In this document: positions 27,923-37,283 of the stretch, piece by piece
Layout of the letters: the number at the start of each line of letters is the position of its first letter
Position numbering within the stretch: the first letter of the stretch is position 1
NCBI GenBank assembly: GCA_027490955.1
Contig: JAIXXB010000013.1
Span: forward strand, 62,001 to 126,000
Source of the DNA: Rhodobacter sp.
Lineage (GTDB): Bacteria > Pseudomonadota > Alphaproteobacteria > Rhodobacterales > Rhodobacteraceae
Direction of reading: 5' to 3'
DNA length: 64,000 nt
Program-made: the position numbers and the translations under genes
Notes under the pieces: model-generated
The model's input: only the letters and a program-made list of their open reading frames with translations
The model's database searches: none
Told to the model about the DNA's origin: nothing

Positions 27923-28388
27923 CCCGCGTCTCTTGATCGATGCCGATGCTTGCCCTGTCAAGGCCGAGGCCGAACGCGTCGCCACGCGTTTTGGGCTTGA
28001 GATGCTGCTGGTGTCCAACGGCGGGCTGCGCCCGTCGGCCAATCCTTTGGTGCGCAGTGTCTATGTGCCCGCAGGTGCGGATGAGGCTGATAAATGGATC
28101 GCCGATGCCTGCACCCCGCGCGATGTGGTGGTGACATCCGACATTCCCCTTGCCGCCAAATGCTTGGCCAATGGCGCGCAGGTCATCAAACATAATGGCG
28201 AGGTACTGAACAGTGCCAATATCGGCATGATCCTTGCCGCGCGCGATTTGATGGCCGATCTGCGCGCAGCCGATCCGTTTTTGCAGGCAAGTTCGGGCGG
28301 CGGCGGCAAAACATTTGCCAAGGCCGACCGCGCGCGGTTTTTGGACAATCTAGACCGCATGCTGCGGGCCGCGCAAAGTCGCATTTAG
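27909..28388 (+). CDS. YaiI/YqxD family protein (DUF188, PIN/NYN-like)
   Basis: This 159-aa protein carries the DUF188 opening [18 protein letters not shown], the [12 protein letters not shown] segment and the C-terminal [17 protein letters not shown]. The conserved Asp residues suggest a PIN-like nuclease fold, but activity is unproven. The start at 27909 is a TTG that overlaps the CAP gene by 14 bp; a TTG at 27933 would give a start closer to other family members. The start is therefore uncertain. Confidence 0.87.
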   Translation: MAAPNPRLLIDADACPVKAEAERVATRFGLEMLLVSNGGLRPSANPLVRSVYVPAGADEADKWIADACTPRDVVVTSDIPLAAKCLANGAQVIKHNGEVLNSANIGMILAARDLMADLRAADPFLQASSGGGGKTFAKADRARFLDNLDRMLRAAQSRI

Positions 28389-28425
28389 AACAGCCCGCAC
28401 ATCTGCCCCGCGCCATAATCGCGCT

Positions 28426-29391
28426 ATGGCACTGGCGCAAAAACCCGATTTGACTGGCATATTTATGGCGCTTGGCGGCGGGGTGATGCTGTCGCTGAAC
28501 GATCTGTCGATCAAGTTTTTGTCACATGGCTATGCGCTGCATCAGATCATCCTGATCCGCGCCTTCATCAGCCTGATCATCGTTTTTGCCGTGGTGCGGG
28601 CCACGCGCACAGGCTTTGCCCAATTGATCACACGCCGCCCCCGCGCGCATCTGTTTCGCGTCTCGATTGTGATGGTCTCGAACGTGACCTATTTCTTGGG
28701 CCTTGCGGCGATGCCCTTGGCCGATGCGGTGGCCACATCGTTTATCGCCCCCATTTTTGTGACATTGATGAGCGCGGCTTTGCTGCGCGAAAAGGTGGGC
28801 TTGCACCGCTGGGCGGCGGTGGCCATTGGGCTTGGCGGGGTTTTGGTGATGGTGCGGCCCAGCACGGGCGCGCTGCAACCCGCTGCGATTTTGGTGCTGA
28901 TTTCTGCGCTGTGCTATGCGGGCAGCCATATGATGACCCGCCGCATGCGCGCAACGGAATCGGCCATGACGCTGAATTTCTATGTGCAAATCGGCTTTAT
29001 CATTGTGTCCGCCACGATGGGCCTATGGGCGGGGGATGGGCATTTGGCCGCAGCCCATACAGGCGGCGCGCTGGAGTTTCTGTTCCGCCCTTGGGTCACC
29101 CCGCCCCTGCCCGATTGGCCCGCCTTTATCGGCACTGGCCTTGCCGTGGGCATTGGCGGGCTGATGATGTCGCAGGCCTACCGCACATCCGAGGCGGCCC
29201 TGATTGCCCCCTTTGAATATATCGGCATGCCGATGGCCATTTTATGGGGGCTTTTGGTGTTTGGCACATGGCCCGATCCGCACGCATGGGCGGGAATCGC
29301 GCTGATCTGCGGCGCGGGAATTTATACATTGCTGCGCGAAGGGATGCGGCGCAAAGATGCGCGTGTCGCCGCCCCCAGCGGCGATCTTTAG
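28426..29391 (+). CDS. EamA/DMT-family transporter
   Basis: This 321-aa inner-membrane protein has about ten hydrophobic helices in two EamA repeats, with LSLNDLSIKFLSHGYALHQ at the first helix and PLADAVATSFIAPIFVTL closing the first repeat. Substrates of such carriers include amino acids and metabolites; none can be assigned. It is the first of four related EamA carriers within 5 kb; the other three lie on minus at 30333-33030. It is followed 15 bp later by an ornithine cyclodeaminase-like gene. Confidence 0.9.
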   Translation: MALAQKPDLTGIFMALGGGVMLSLNDLSIKFLSHGYALHQIILIRAFISLIIVFAVVRATRTGFAQLITRRPRAHLFRVSIVMVSNVTYFLGLAAMPLADAVATSFIAPIFVTLMSAALLREKVGLHRWAAVAIGLGGVLVMVRPSTGALQPAAILVLISALCYAGSHMMTRRMRATESAMTLNFYVQIGFIIVSATMGLWAGDGHLAAAHTGGALEFLFRPWVTPPLPDWPAFIGTGLAVGIGGLMMSQAYRTSEAALIAPFEYIGMPMAILWGLLVFGTWPDPHAWAGIALICGAGIYTLLREGMRRKDARVAAPSGDL

Positions 29392-29406
29392 CCAAAGGAG
29401 CGTGAG

Positions 29407-30309
29407 GTGCAGATCATCGGCCAAGGCGCAGAGGCGCAGTTGACATGGGCGGGGCTGCTGGATGCGCTGCGCGCGGGCCACCGCCTGCCCCGCGCCGAAA
29501 TTGCCGATCTGCTGCTGTCAAGCGGGCAGGATAAGCTGCTGAACCGCGCGGCATGGATCGCGGGGCTGGGATCGCTGGTCAAGGTGGCCACAGTCTATCC
29601 AGGCAACCCCGCGCAAGGGGTGCCTTCGGTCAATGGCGCGGCGGCCCTGTTCGATCATGCCACGGGCCAGCTTGCAGCGCTGATCGATTTTCACCTGCTG
29701 ACCAAATGGAAAACGGCGGGCGATAGCCTGCTGTCAGCCTCGCGCCTTGCCCGTCCCGATGCGCAGAACTTTCTGCTGGTCGGCGCGGGCACTGTGGCGC
29801 GCTCGATGGTGCAGGCTTACCGCGCCCTGTGGCCCGATGCGCGCTTTCGCGTCTGGAGCCGCAGCCCCGCCAGCGCCGCCGCCTTTGGGGCAGGCTTGGG
29901 CCTGCCCGTGGCGGATGATCTGGCGCAGGCCGTGGCATGGGCCGATGTGATCTGCACCGCCACTATGGCCAATGCCCCCTTGATCCGCGGCGAATGGCTG
30001 CGCGCGGGCCAGCACCTAGACCTGATCGGCGCCTATACGCCGCAGATGCGCGAAGTGGACGATACCGCCATGCGCCGCGCGCGCCTCTTCGTCGATAGCC
30101 GCGCAACAACGATCCACCATATCGGCGAGATTATGGCCCCCATCGCCTCGGGCGCGATTTCGCACAACGATGTCATCGCCGAATTCTACGATGACCCCGC
30201 CCTATTTGCCCGCACCAGCGATGACGAGATCACCATCGCCAAAAACGGCGGCGGCGCGCATTTGGATTTGATGACGGCGATGTATATTTTGCAGGCGGCA
30301 AAACCCTAG
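29407..30309 (+). CDS. Ornithine cyclodeaminase/mu-crystallin family protein
   Basis: This 300-aa NAD(P)-dependent enzyme family includes ornithine cyclodeaminase, alanine dehydrogenase and ketimine reductases. The dinucleotide-binding LLVGAGTVARSM segment is at about 120-131, preceded by the substrate-loop region TKWKTAGDSLLSA. The start is GTG at 29407 with AAGGAG 6 bp upstream. It lies just after an EamA carrier, suggesting joint handling of an amino acid, but the substrate is unknown. Confidence 0.9.
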   Translation: MQIIGQGAEAQLTWAGLLDALRAGHRLPRAEIADLLLSSGQDKLLNRAAWIAGLGSLVKVATVYPGNPAQGVPSVNGAAALFDHATGQLAALIDFHLLTKWKTAGDSLLSASRLARPDAQNFLLVGAGTVARSMVQAYRALWPDARFRVWSRSPASAAAFGAGLGLPVADDLAQAVAWADVICTATMANAPLIRGEWLRAGQHLDLIGAYTPQMREVDDTAMRRARLFVDSRATTIHHIGEIMAPIASGAISHNDVIAEFYDDPALFARTSDDEITIAKNGGGAHLDLMTAMYILQAAKP

Positions 30310-30311
30310 CC

Positions 30312-30343
30312 GCACCCTAGGCGCGCCGCACTCTAGGCGCGCC
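30312..30343. repeat. 16-bp tandem duplication at the end of an EamA gene
   Basis: Two near-identical 16-bp units, GCAC(C/T)CTAGGCGCGCC, lie at 30312-30327 and 30328-30343. The stop codon of the minus-strand EamA gene falls in the second unit. It appears to be a small local duplication between convergent genes. Confidence 0.6.
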
Positions 30344-31295
30344 GTTCAAACACGCGCAAAAGCTGGCTGATGCGCGGGGTGGATATCGTGCCATAGCGCG
30401 AACGGGTTTCCAGCACGGGGCGGTTCTTCGATACGCTTGGCTTATCCTCGCGCAGCACAATATAGACGCCCGATGCAATGATGATGCCCGTGCCAAGGGC
30501 GGTGTATAGGTCGATATCCTCGCCAAACAGAAAATGGCCAAAGACAATGGCCCAGATGATTTGGCTGTATTGCATGGGGGCCACGATGATCGCAGGGGCG
30601 CGGCGATAGGCGGCGATTATTAGCACCCCGCCCAAAAGCCCCAGCGCCGCGATGCCTGCCATCATGGCAAAATGCTGCGGCGGCACAGGCACATAGACAA
30701 AGGGCAGCGCCAGCCCCATCACCACGAAATTGGCCATCATCGGATAAAGCATCAGCACAACTGCGCGTTCCGAATTGCCCACTTTGCGCACGATGACCGA
30801 TGTCGCCGCCCCCAAAAGCGCCGCCGTCAGCGCCGATATATGGCCCAGCCCCAAATCCGCCTGCCCCGGCCGCAGCACAACAACCACACCCAGCAACCCC
30901 ACCACAATCGCAATGCCGCGGTGTAGCCCCACCTTTTCGCCCAAAAGTGGAATGGCCATCAGCGTGATCAAAATCGGCATGGCAAAGAAAATCGCATAGC
31001 ATTGCGCCAAGGGCAGCACCGAAAAGGCATAAAACCCCGTCACCGCATTCAGCACAGCCGTTGTGGTGCGAATGGCCGTCCAGACGGGATGTTTGGGAAT
31101 CAAATTGCCATCGGTGCGATCACGCATCATCGCCAGCGTCACCAATGGAAAGCCGAGCAGCCCCGAAAAGAAAATCAACTGAAACGGGCTGTAACTGCTG
31201 CCCAGAAATTTGATGAACACATCATGCGTGGCATAAATGCCAAAGGCCGCCAGCGACAGCAGCGCGCCGATCACGTTAGATTGCTGCGGTTTCAT
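30333..31295 (-). CDS. EamA/DMT-family transporter (third gene of a coupled trio)
   Basis: This 320-aa protein has about ten membrane helices in two EamA repeats. The C-terminal basic tail (about 290-320, KPSVSKNRPVLETRSRYG) is longer than in the two upstream paralogues. Its start MKPQQSNVIGAL at 31295 overlaps the stop of the previous carrier by 4 bp. A longer reading to 31715 is a shadow of that carrier. The substrate is unknown. Confidence 0.9.
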   Translation of the reverse strand: MKPQQSNVIGALLSLAAFGIYATHDVFIKFLGSSYSPFQLIFFSGLLGFPLVTLAMMRDRTDGNLIPKHPVWTAIRTTTAVLNAVTGFYAFSVLPLAQCYAIFFAMPILITLMAIPLLGEKVGLHRGIAIVVGLLGVVVVLRPGQADLGLGHISALTAALLGAATSVIVRKVGNSERAVVLMLYPMMANFVVMGLALPFVYVPVPPQHFAMMAGIAALGLLGGVLIIAAYRRAPAIIVAPMQYSQIIWAIVFGHFLFGEDIDLYTALGTGIIIASGVYIVLREDKPSVSKNRPVLETRSRYGTISTPRISQLLRVFERRA

Positions 31296-32155
31296 GCCGC
31301 CCCCTTCTCGCGCGAGGAGTTTAGAATATACAGCCCTGCCCCCACAATCACGGCAAGCCCCGCCCAAGTGGCGGGGGTGACAGGTTCGTGAAAGATAAAG
31401 GCGCTGGTCAAAGCGCCCCAGAAAATCTGGCTGTATTGCATGGGCGAGACGACGATGACGGGCGCCATGCGATAGGCCTCGATGATCATCACCGATCCCG
31501 CATAGCCGCAAATCGCCATCGCCCATGTCAGCGCGATATGACTCATCGGCATCGGCTGGTATACAAAGGGCAGCACAATCGCCGCCGCGGCAAGCTGCGT
31601 CAGCGAGGGGTAGAGGATATTCAGCGCAGGGCGTTCCACCTGCGCGGTTCTGCGCAAAATGACGAAACTGAGCGCGGCCAGAACCGCCCCGATGACGGCG
31701 ACCAGATGCACCCATGTCACAGGATCACGTCCGGGCTGCAGGGCAATCAGCACACCCGCAAACCCCGCAAACACCGCAAAGCCGCGCGCAAGGCTGATCG
31801 GCTCGCCCAGCAGCCACGCCGCCAGCAGCGTGATCATCAGCGGCACTGTGAACAAAATCGCATAGGTCTGCGCCAAGGGAAGGTTGCTAAAGGCATAGAC
31901 CACACAAACCGAATTGACCAAAGTCACCGCGCAGCGCAGCGCCATCCATTTGGGCATCACGGGGCGGTATGTGCCCGCCTCTCGGTCCAGCGCCATATGG
32001 CCCAGCAGCAAAGGCATCGTGGCCGCAAGCGAAAAGAACATAATCTGAAACGGGTTATACATGCCCAAAAACTTGATCAGATTGTCATTGGCGGCGTAAA
32101 CCGCCATCGCCGCCAGCGCAAGCAGCGCGCCGATCAGGTTGGATTGATGTTTCAT
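31292..32155 (-). CDS. EamA/DMT-family transporter (second gene of a coupled trio)
   Basis: This 287-aa protein with about ten helices starts MKHQSNLIGALLALAAMAVYA, very like its neighbours. The second repeat ends APVIVVSPMQYSQIFWGAL, a segment shared almost word for word with the two flanking carriers, so they are recent paralogues. It overlaps both neighbours by 4 bp (ATGA), implying translational coupling. The substrate is unknown. Confidence 0.91.
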   Translation of the reverse strand: MKHQSNLIGALLALAAMAVYAANDNLIKFLGMYNPFQIMFFSLAATMPLLLGHMALDREAGTYRPVMPKWMALRCAVTLVNSVCVVYAFSNLPLAQTYAILFTVPLMITLLAAWLLGEPISLARGFAVFAGFAGVLIALQPGRDPVTWVHLVAVIGAVLAALSFVILRRTAQVERPALNILYPSLTQLAAAAIVLPFVYQPMPMSHIALTWAMAICGYAGSVMIIEAYRMAPVIVVSPMQYSQIFWGALTSAFIFHEPVTPATWAGLAVIVGAGLYILNSSREKGAA

Positions 32156-33030
32156 GGCGCGCGCTCGGTCTGCGGGTCAATGCGCGTGCTGGTCAAAATG
32201 TAAATCCCCGCCCCGATGATCACCGCGATCCCTGCCCAAGTGGCGGGGGTTATCGCCTCGTGAAAGATGAAATACCCTGCCAGCGCGGCCCAGAAAATCT
32301 GCGTGTATTGCATGGGGGCCACCACGGCCACGGGGGCCGCGCGATAGGCGGCAATAATCACATAGGTGCCGCCAATGCCAAAGACAGCCATGGCCCATGT
32401 CAGCATATGATGTTCAATCGGCATGGGCGTATAGACAAAGGGCAGCGCAATCGCCATGGCGGCCAGTTGGGAAAGCATGGGGTAAATCACCAAAACTTCG
32501 GGCCGCTCGACCTGACCTGTTTTGCGCATGATGATGTAATTCAGCGCGCCCATAATCGCGCCCAAGATCGCCGCCAAATGCGCCCATTCCAGCGCCGCCG
32601 CACCCGGTTGCAGGGCAACCACCACCCCCCCAAAGCCCACCAAAATGGCAATCAGCCGCGCGGGGCTGATTGGCTCGCCCAACATCGGCACCCCCAAAAG
32701 CGAGATCATCAGCGGCATGGTAAAGAAAATCGCATAGGCCTGCGCCAAAGGCAGGGCCGTAAAGGCATAGGTGCCCAGCATCCCATTGGCCAAGGTGATA
32801 GAGCAGCGCAGCACCGTCCAGCCCAGCAGGCGCGGGCGATAATCCCCCACAGTGCGCGTCAAGGCGACCTGCACCAAAACCACAGGCACAGCCGCCATGC
32901 CCGCAAAGAACATGATCTGAAACGGGTGATAACTGCCGCCCAGAAACTTGACCGCAATATCATAGCAGGCAAACACTCCCATAGCGGCTATGCCCAATAC
33001 AGCACCGCGAAACAGGGGAGAAAGGGTCAC
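32152..33030 (-). CDS. EamA/DMT-family transporter (first gene of a coupled trio)
   Basis: This 292-aa carrier with about ten helices starts with GTG at 33030, about 9 bp after CAAGG. The helix ending APVAVVAPMQYTQIFWAAL and the loop LPLAQAYAIFFTMPLMISLLG match the downstream paralogues. It leads the three-gene run. An 88-bp gap with no visible gene separates it from the 3' end of leuB on the same strand, so some read-through from leuB is possible. Confidence 0.9.
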   Translation of the reverse strand: MTLSPLFRGAVLGIAAMGVFACYDIAVKFLGGSYHPFQIMFFAGMAAVPVVLVQVALTRTVGDYRPRLLGWTVLRCSITLANGMLGTYAFTALPLAQAYAIFFTMPLMISLLGVPMLGEPISPARLIAILVGFGGVVVALQPGAAALEWAHLAAILGAIMGALNYIIMRKTGQVERPEVLVIYPMLSQLAAMAIALPFVYTPMPIEHHMLTWAMAVFGIGGTYVIIAAYRAAPVAVVAPMQYTQIFWAALAGYFIFHEAITPATWAGIAVIIGAGIYILTSTRIDPQTERAP

Positions 33031-33118
33031 GATAAAGCCTTGAAAAGGGGATATGTTTGCGCAAAAATCTGGCCCGCACTATCGCGCGGGCCGCAAGGTT
33101 TTACAAGGCGGCAATCGT

Positions 33119-34225
33119 TTAAATCGACGCGTTTAGCGCGGCGACAATCGCATCGCCCATTTGGCTTGTCGACACAGGCACCCCGCCCGCAGGCCCCATC
33201 AAATCGGCGGTGCGCACGCCATCTGCCAGCACCTTTTCCACAGCCGCTTCTACCCGCGCCGCCTCGTCCAGCATGCTGAAGGAATAGCGCAGCGCCATGG
33301 CAAAGGATAGGATACAGGCAATCGGGTTGGCCTTGCCCTGCCCTGCAATATCTGGGGCCGAGCCGTGGACGGGTTCATACAGCGCCTTGGGCCGCCCATT
33401 GGCCATAGGCAGTCCCAGCGACGCCGAAGGCAACATTCCCAAAGACCCCGTCAGCATCGCTGCCATATCCGACAGCAAATCGCCAAACAAATTGTCGGTG
33501 ACAATCACATCAAACTGCTTGGGCCAGCGGCACAATTGCATCGCGCCCGCATCGGCATACATATGCGACAGCTCGACATCAGGATATTCCTTGTCATGGA
33601 TTTCCTGCACCACATCGCGCCACAAAATCCCCGATTCCATGACATTGGCCTTTTCCATGGAACACACTTTGTTATTGCGCTTTCGCGCCAGTTCAAAGGC
33701 CGACCGCGCCACACGGGCAATCTCGGATTCTGTATAACGCTGAGTGTTGATGCCGACGCGTTCATTGCCTTCGGTGAAAATCCCGCGCGGCTCTCCGAAA
33801 TAAACACCGCTGGTCAGTTCGCGCACGATGACAATATCCAGCCCCGCAACCACGTCTTTCTTCAGGCTGGAAAAATCTGCCAGCGCGTCAAAGCATTGCG
33901 CAGGGCGCAGGTTGGAAAACAAATCCATTTCCTTGCGCAGCCGCAACAGCCCGCGCTCTGGCTTAACTGAAAAGTCCAGTTTGTCATATTTCGGCCCGCC
34001 CACAGCGCCCAGCAGCACCGCATCCACCGCTTGGGCCTGCGCCATGGTCGCATCGGTCAAGGGCGTGCCATGCGCATCGTAAGAACAGCCGCCCACCAGC
34101 CCTTCGGACACGTCAAAGGTGATCGCGCGTTTGGTCTTGAACCACGCAATGATCTTTTTGACTTCGGCCATAACTTCAGGGCCAATTCCGTCGCCCGCTA
34201 GGATAAGGATGGATGGGTTTGCCAT
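33119..34225 (-). CDS. leuB: 3-isopropylmalate dehydrogenase
   Basis: This 368-aa NAD-dependent enzyme oxidatively decarboxylates 3-isopropylmalate in leucine synthesis. It starts [19 protein letters not shown]. The substrate-binding [15 protein letters not shown], the metal-site Asp residues in [12 protein letters not shown] and the C-terminal [17 protein letters not shown] are intact. It belongs with leuD and leuC upstream on the same strand, but about 4 kb of other genes separate them. Confidence 0.97.
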   Translation of the reverse strand: MANPSILILAGDGIGPEVMAEVKKIIAWFKTKRAITFDVSEGLVGGCSYDAHGTPLTDATMAQAQAVDAVLLGAVGGPKYDKLDFSVKPERGLLRLRKEMDLFSNLRPAQCFDALADFSSLKKDVVAGLDIVIVRELTSGVYFGEPRGIFTEGNERVGINTQRYTESEIARVARSAFELARKRNNKVCSMEKANVMESGILWRDVVQEIHDKEYPDVELSHMYADAGAMQLCRWPKQFDVIVTDNLFGDLLSDMAAMLTGSLGMLPSASLGLPMANGRPKALYEPVHGSAPDIAGQGKANPIACILSFAMALRYSFSMLDEAARVEAAVEKVLADGVRTADLMGPAGGVPVSTSQMGDAIVAALNASI

Positions 34226-34280
34226 AGCACTCTCGCTGGTAAAAACGTTCGCGATGGCCTAGCGCGCGGCAAAGGGGCGG

Positions 34281-35174
34281 TCAAGCGGGGATGGGCGGTT
34301 TGACCAGCCCTGCCGCCAAATGATCGAACACAAACCGCATCCTTGGCGCAGCCAGCAGCGCCTGCGGCGCGGTGATCCACAGCGGCAATGCGGGCAGGTA
34401 AACAAAGGGCGCGATCGGTATCACCGCAGGTTCGCTGTCACCCACCGCGCGCTGCATCGCGCCAATGCCTGCCCCCGCGCAGACCAGACGCCAATGCACC
34501 AATTGGTCATCGCAGCGCAGTTTGAAATCGCTGCGCTGGCGCGGATGCCCCATGCGCTGCAACAGCCGCAGCACCAGATCAGACGTGTCAAACCCCACGA
34601 TGGGAAAGGTCAAAACCTCTTCCAAGCTTTGCGGCAGGCCAAAGCGTTTCAGCAGGCTTGGTGCGCCATACAGCGCCATCGGCACATCCATCACATGCTT
34701 GGCCACCAAATCCAGTTGCGTGGGCCGATACATGCGCAGGGCGATATCCGCCTCGCGGAACAATAGGTTTTCAGTTTCGTCACTGGCCACCAAATCCACC
34801 TCGATCTGCGGGGCCTTGCGGCGCAGATCGGCGATGATCGGGGGCAGGGTGTAAAACGCCATCACGCGCGAGGCGGTGATGCGCACTGTGCCAGCCATAC
34901 CTTCTTCGCGCGCCGCCGCCGCCAGCGCAAACTCGCGCGCCGCATCCCGCATGGCGCGGGCATGGGGCAGCAGCGCCTCACCCGCAGGGGTCAGCGCCAC
35001 GCCGCGCGCCACCCGCCAGAATAACGTCACCTTCAAGCTCGCCTCGATTTCGGCGATGTGGCGGCCAAGGCTGGGCTGAGTCATGCCCAGCGCCCGCGCC
35101 GCCCCCGAAAGCGAGCCTGCCTCGGCCACGGCAAGAAAAGATCGGGTGAGTGTCCAGTCAAGCTGCTTATCCAT
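34281..35174 (-). CDS. LysR-family transcriptional regulator
   Basis: This 297-aa protein has an N-terminal winged helix-turn-helix (about 6-65; FLAVAEAGSLSGAARALGMTQ, then LGRHIAEIEASL) and a substrate-binding domain (about 90-290). It is divergent from a short-chain-dehydrogenase-like gene, a typical LysR regulator-target arrangement. A perfect 10-bp inverted repeat in the shared intergenic region (35173-35210) is a good operator candidate. The inducer is unknown. Confidence 0.93.
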   Translation of the reverse strand: MDKQLDWTLTRSFLAVAEAGSLSGAARALGMTQPSLGRHIAEIEASLKVTLFWRVARGVALTPAGEALLPHARAMRDAAREFALAAAAREEGMAGTVRITASRVMAFYTLPPIIADLRRKAPQIEVDLVASDETENLLFREADIALRMYRPTQLDLVAKHVMDVPMALYGAPSLLKRFGLPQSLEEVLTFPIVGFDTSDLVLRLLQRMGHPRQRSDFKLRCDDQLVHWRLVCAGAGIGAMQRAVGDSEPAVIPIAPFVYLPALPLWITAPQALLAAPRMRFVFDHLAAGLVKPPIPA

Positions 35175-35210
35175 ACAAAAATGTATAGCACACCCTCACT
35201 ATTTTTGTAT
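35173..35210. promoter_or_regulatory. Inverted-repeat operator candidate for the LysR/epimerase divergon
   Basis: ATACAAAAAT (35173-35182) and ATTTTTGTAT (35201-35210) form a perfect 10-bp inverted repeat with an 18-bp spacer. The left arm begins inside the LysR start codon. The AT-rich arms stand out from the surrounding GC-rich DNA. Confidence 0.55.
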
Positions 35211-35290
35211 ACCACGCCGCGCGCTGGGGGGGTAACCTTCCCCCATGGGTCACACCATAGATCGCACCACAAATCTCACGGGGCAGGAAC

Positions 35291-36142
35291 ATGACAGGCA
35301 CAGTACTGATCGCAGGGGCATCGGGCCATTTTGGCCGCGCAGCCGAGGCGGCGTTTTCAGCGTCGGGTTGGCAGGTGCGCCGATATCGCCGCGGCAGCGA
35401 TATGGCAGTGGCCGCACAGGGGGCACAGGTGATTGTCAATGCCCTGAACCCGCCCAAATACAACAATTGGGCGCAGCATATTCCCGCCATCACCGCCCAA
35501 GTGATTGCCGCCGCGCGTGCCTGCGGCGCGCGGGTTGTCGTGCCTGGAAATGTTTATGTTTACGGGCCTTTGGGCGGGGTATGGGGGCCAGATACGCCCC
35601 ATAACCCCCACACAAAAAAGGGCAAAATCCGCGTCGAAATGGAGGCACGCTATCGCGACAGCGGTATCCGCACCCTGATCCTGCGCGGCGGCGATTTTAT
35701 TGACCCTACCCAGACGGGCACATTGTTTTCGATGATGACGGCCAAGGCCGCTGCAGGTAAACTGACCCGTTTTGGCCGCCCCGATGCCCTGCACGCCTAT
35801 GCCCCTGTGCAAGATATGGCGCGCGCGGCCGCGGCCCTATGCGCGCGGCCTAACCTGCCTGATTTTGCAGATATTCCCTATGCAGGCCAAGCCTTTAGCA
35901 TAAATGACCTTACCGCCGAACTTGCCCGCCAACTGCGCAAACCCGTGAAGGTTTCGACCTTTCCATGGTGGGCCATGCAGGCCGCCGCCCCGTTTTGGGA
36001 ACTGGCGCGCGAATTGCTGGAAATGCGCTATCTTTCAGATATTTCGCATCACTTAGACCCGCGCCCCCTTGCCGCCCTGCTGCCCGATTTTCGCGGCCAG
36101 ACCCTGCCGCAGATCGTGGCGCAAACCCTTAGGGCAGGCTGA
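35291..36142 (+). CDS. NAD-dependent epimerase/SDR-like protein
   Basis: This 283-aa Rossmann-fold protein has VLIAGASGHFGRA (5-17) with the GxxGxxG dinucleotide motif, and VVVPGNVYVYGP near 86-97 with the Tyr typical of extended SDRs. A KKGKIRVEMEARY segment provides a possible catalytic-region Lys. The substrate is unknown. It is controlled most likely by the divergent LysR regulator. The ATG at 35291 follows CAGGAAC. Confidence 0.87.
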   Translation: MTGTVLIAGASGHFGRAAEAAFSASGWQVRRYRRGSDMAVAAQGAQVIVNALNPPKYNNWAQHIPAITAQVIAAARACGARVVVPGNVYVYGPLGGVWGPDTPHNPHTKKGKIRVEMEARYRDSGIRTLILRGGDFIDPTQTGTLFSMMTAKAAAGKLTRFGRPDALHAYAPVQDMARAAAALCARPNLPDFADIPYAGQAFSINDLTAELARQLRKPVKVSTFPWWAMQAAAPFWELARELLEMRYLSDISHHLDPRPLAALLPDFRGQTLPQIVAQTLRAG

Positions 36143-37283
36143 CATCCACCCACAGGGGCCGATGGCGCGAAGCTGTGGCCAAAACCTGCGCCTTGGGATC
36201 AGAGTCTGGGGGCCAAATCACCCCCGCGCCCTGCACAGCCAGATCACGACTGGGCAGGATATATTCCACGCGCAATCCGCCCAGCCCATCGTAAAGCGCT
36301 GTATCCAAAGCAGAATCGCCCGTTTGGCCTGCATCGACGCGCCCCGATGTGCCGCGCGGGGCAAGCTCTGTCAGCGCGGGATGGGCCAGCAATGTGCGCA
36401 GGGCCCCTGCCCGCCCTTCGCCATCGGCAGGATCAAGGCTGGCTTGGCCGATAATGGCAAAAGGCGCGGCAGGCGGGGCAAAGGGCAGATGGCCCGCCAT
36501 CAACTCCAACCAAAAGGCGGCCTCATCATGGTTGCGCTTGCCATTGCGGTCTTCGTCGCCGTCAAAGGCGGGTGGGGTCGCATAAAAGGCCAGCAGTCGC
36601 AAAGACTGACCATCTGGCAGGGCAATGGGCACCTCGTAATGGCCCCCGCTGGACAGGCGCTGCACCCCGCGCAGGGCGGGGTCTGTGTCTGGGCTCAGCG
36701 ATTGCGGCAGATCCGCCCATAAAAACCCCGAAAAATCACGCATTTGGGCCGTATCAATCGGCAAGCGCGACAACAGGGCCATCCCCCCCTCGCCCGCATA
36801 GCGGCCATAGGCCATGGCATCGCGCGGCTCGCCCAAGCGGCCATTGCCGTTCAGATCAAACCCTGTGGCCAGCCCCGAATTGGGCCGCAGCGGCAATCGG
36901 TAAGGATAGGGCGCGCCCGCCTCTGCCAGCGCCCCCGCCAGCGCAGCCAAAGTCTGCCCGCCTGCGTCATAATCTATCCCCGTCAGCAGCAGCACATCGG
37001 CGTTCAGATCGGCAATGGTCGTGATGACAGCCCTTTGCTGATCATTGCCGCCCTTGGCCAGCGATTGCAGCACCAATCCTGGCCCTTTGTCTGAAAAATC
37101 AATGTTATAGGTTGCCAGTCGCAGCGTGTCAGCGCGCGCTGGCTGGGCGCAAATCAGCGCTAGGCATGCGCCAAAGAGCCCGCAGATTTTGCCCCATGCG
37201 CGGCGCGGCTTTGCACGATCAGCTCGGCGATGCGCAACAGCGCGATGCCGCGTAAAATCAAACTGGTTGGCAAAAAGGCCCAT
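36129..37283 (-). CDS. Exported endonuclease/exonuclease/phosphatase-fold protein
   Basis: The mature part resembles EEP-fold enzymes: RLATYNIDF, then DVLLLTGIDYD, GMALLSRLPI, a DEDRNGKRNHDEA acidic stretch and a C-terminal YILPSRDL and RHRPLWVDV. An export segment (ICGLFGACLALICAQPARA) precedes it. The usual catalytic Glu and the GDFN loop are degraded (TGID, GQASLD), so activity is doubtful. The start is unclear: ATG at 37283 is the nearest standard in-frame codon, but it overlaps the upstream gene by over 120 bp. About 384 aa with that start. Confidence 0.75.
   Translation of the reverse strand: MGLFANQFDFTRHRAVAHRRADRAKPRRAWGKICGLFGACLALICAQPARADTLRLATYNIDFSDKGPGLVLQSLAKGGNDQQRAVITTIADLNADVLLLTGIDYDAGGQTLAALAGALAEAGAPYPYRLPLRPNSGLATGFDLNGNGRLGEPRDAMAYGRYAGEGGMALLSRLPIDTAQMRDFSGFLWADLPQSLSPDTDPALRGVQRLSSGGHYEVPIALPDGQSLRLLAFYATPPAFDGDEDRNGKRNHDEAAFWLELMAGHLPFAPPAAPFAIIGQASLDPADGEGRAGALRTLLAHPALTELAPRGTSGRVDAGQTGDSALDTALYDGLGGLRVEYILPSRDLAVQGAGVIWPPDSDPKAQVLATASRHRPLWVDVSLP

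Noticed and set aside
31296-31715. Upstream extension of the third EamA gene
   Set aside because: This part is another frame of the preceding EamA gene; the family start MKPQQSNVIGAL lies at 31295.
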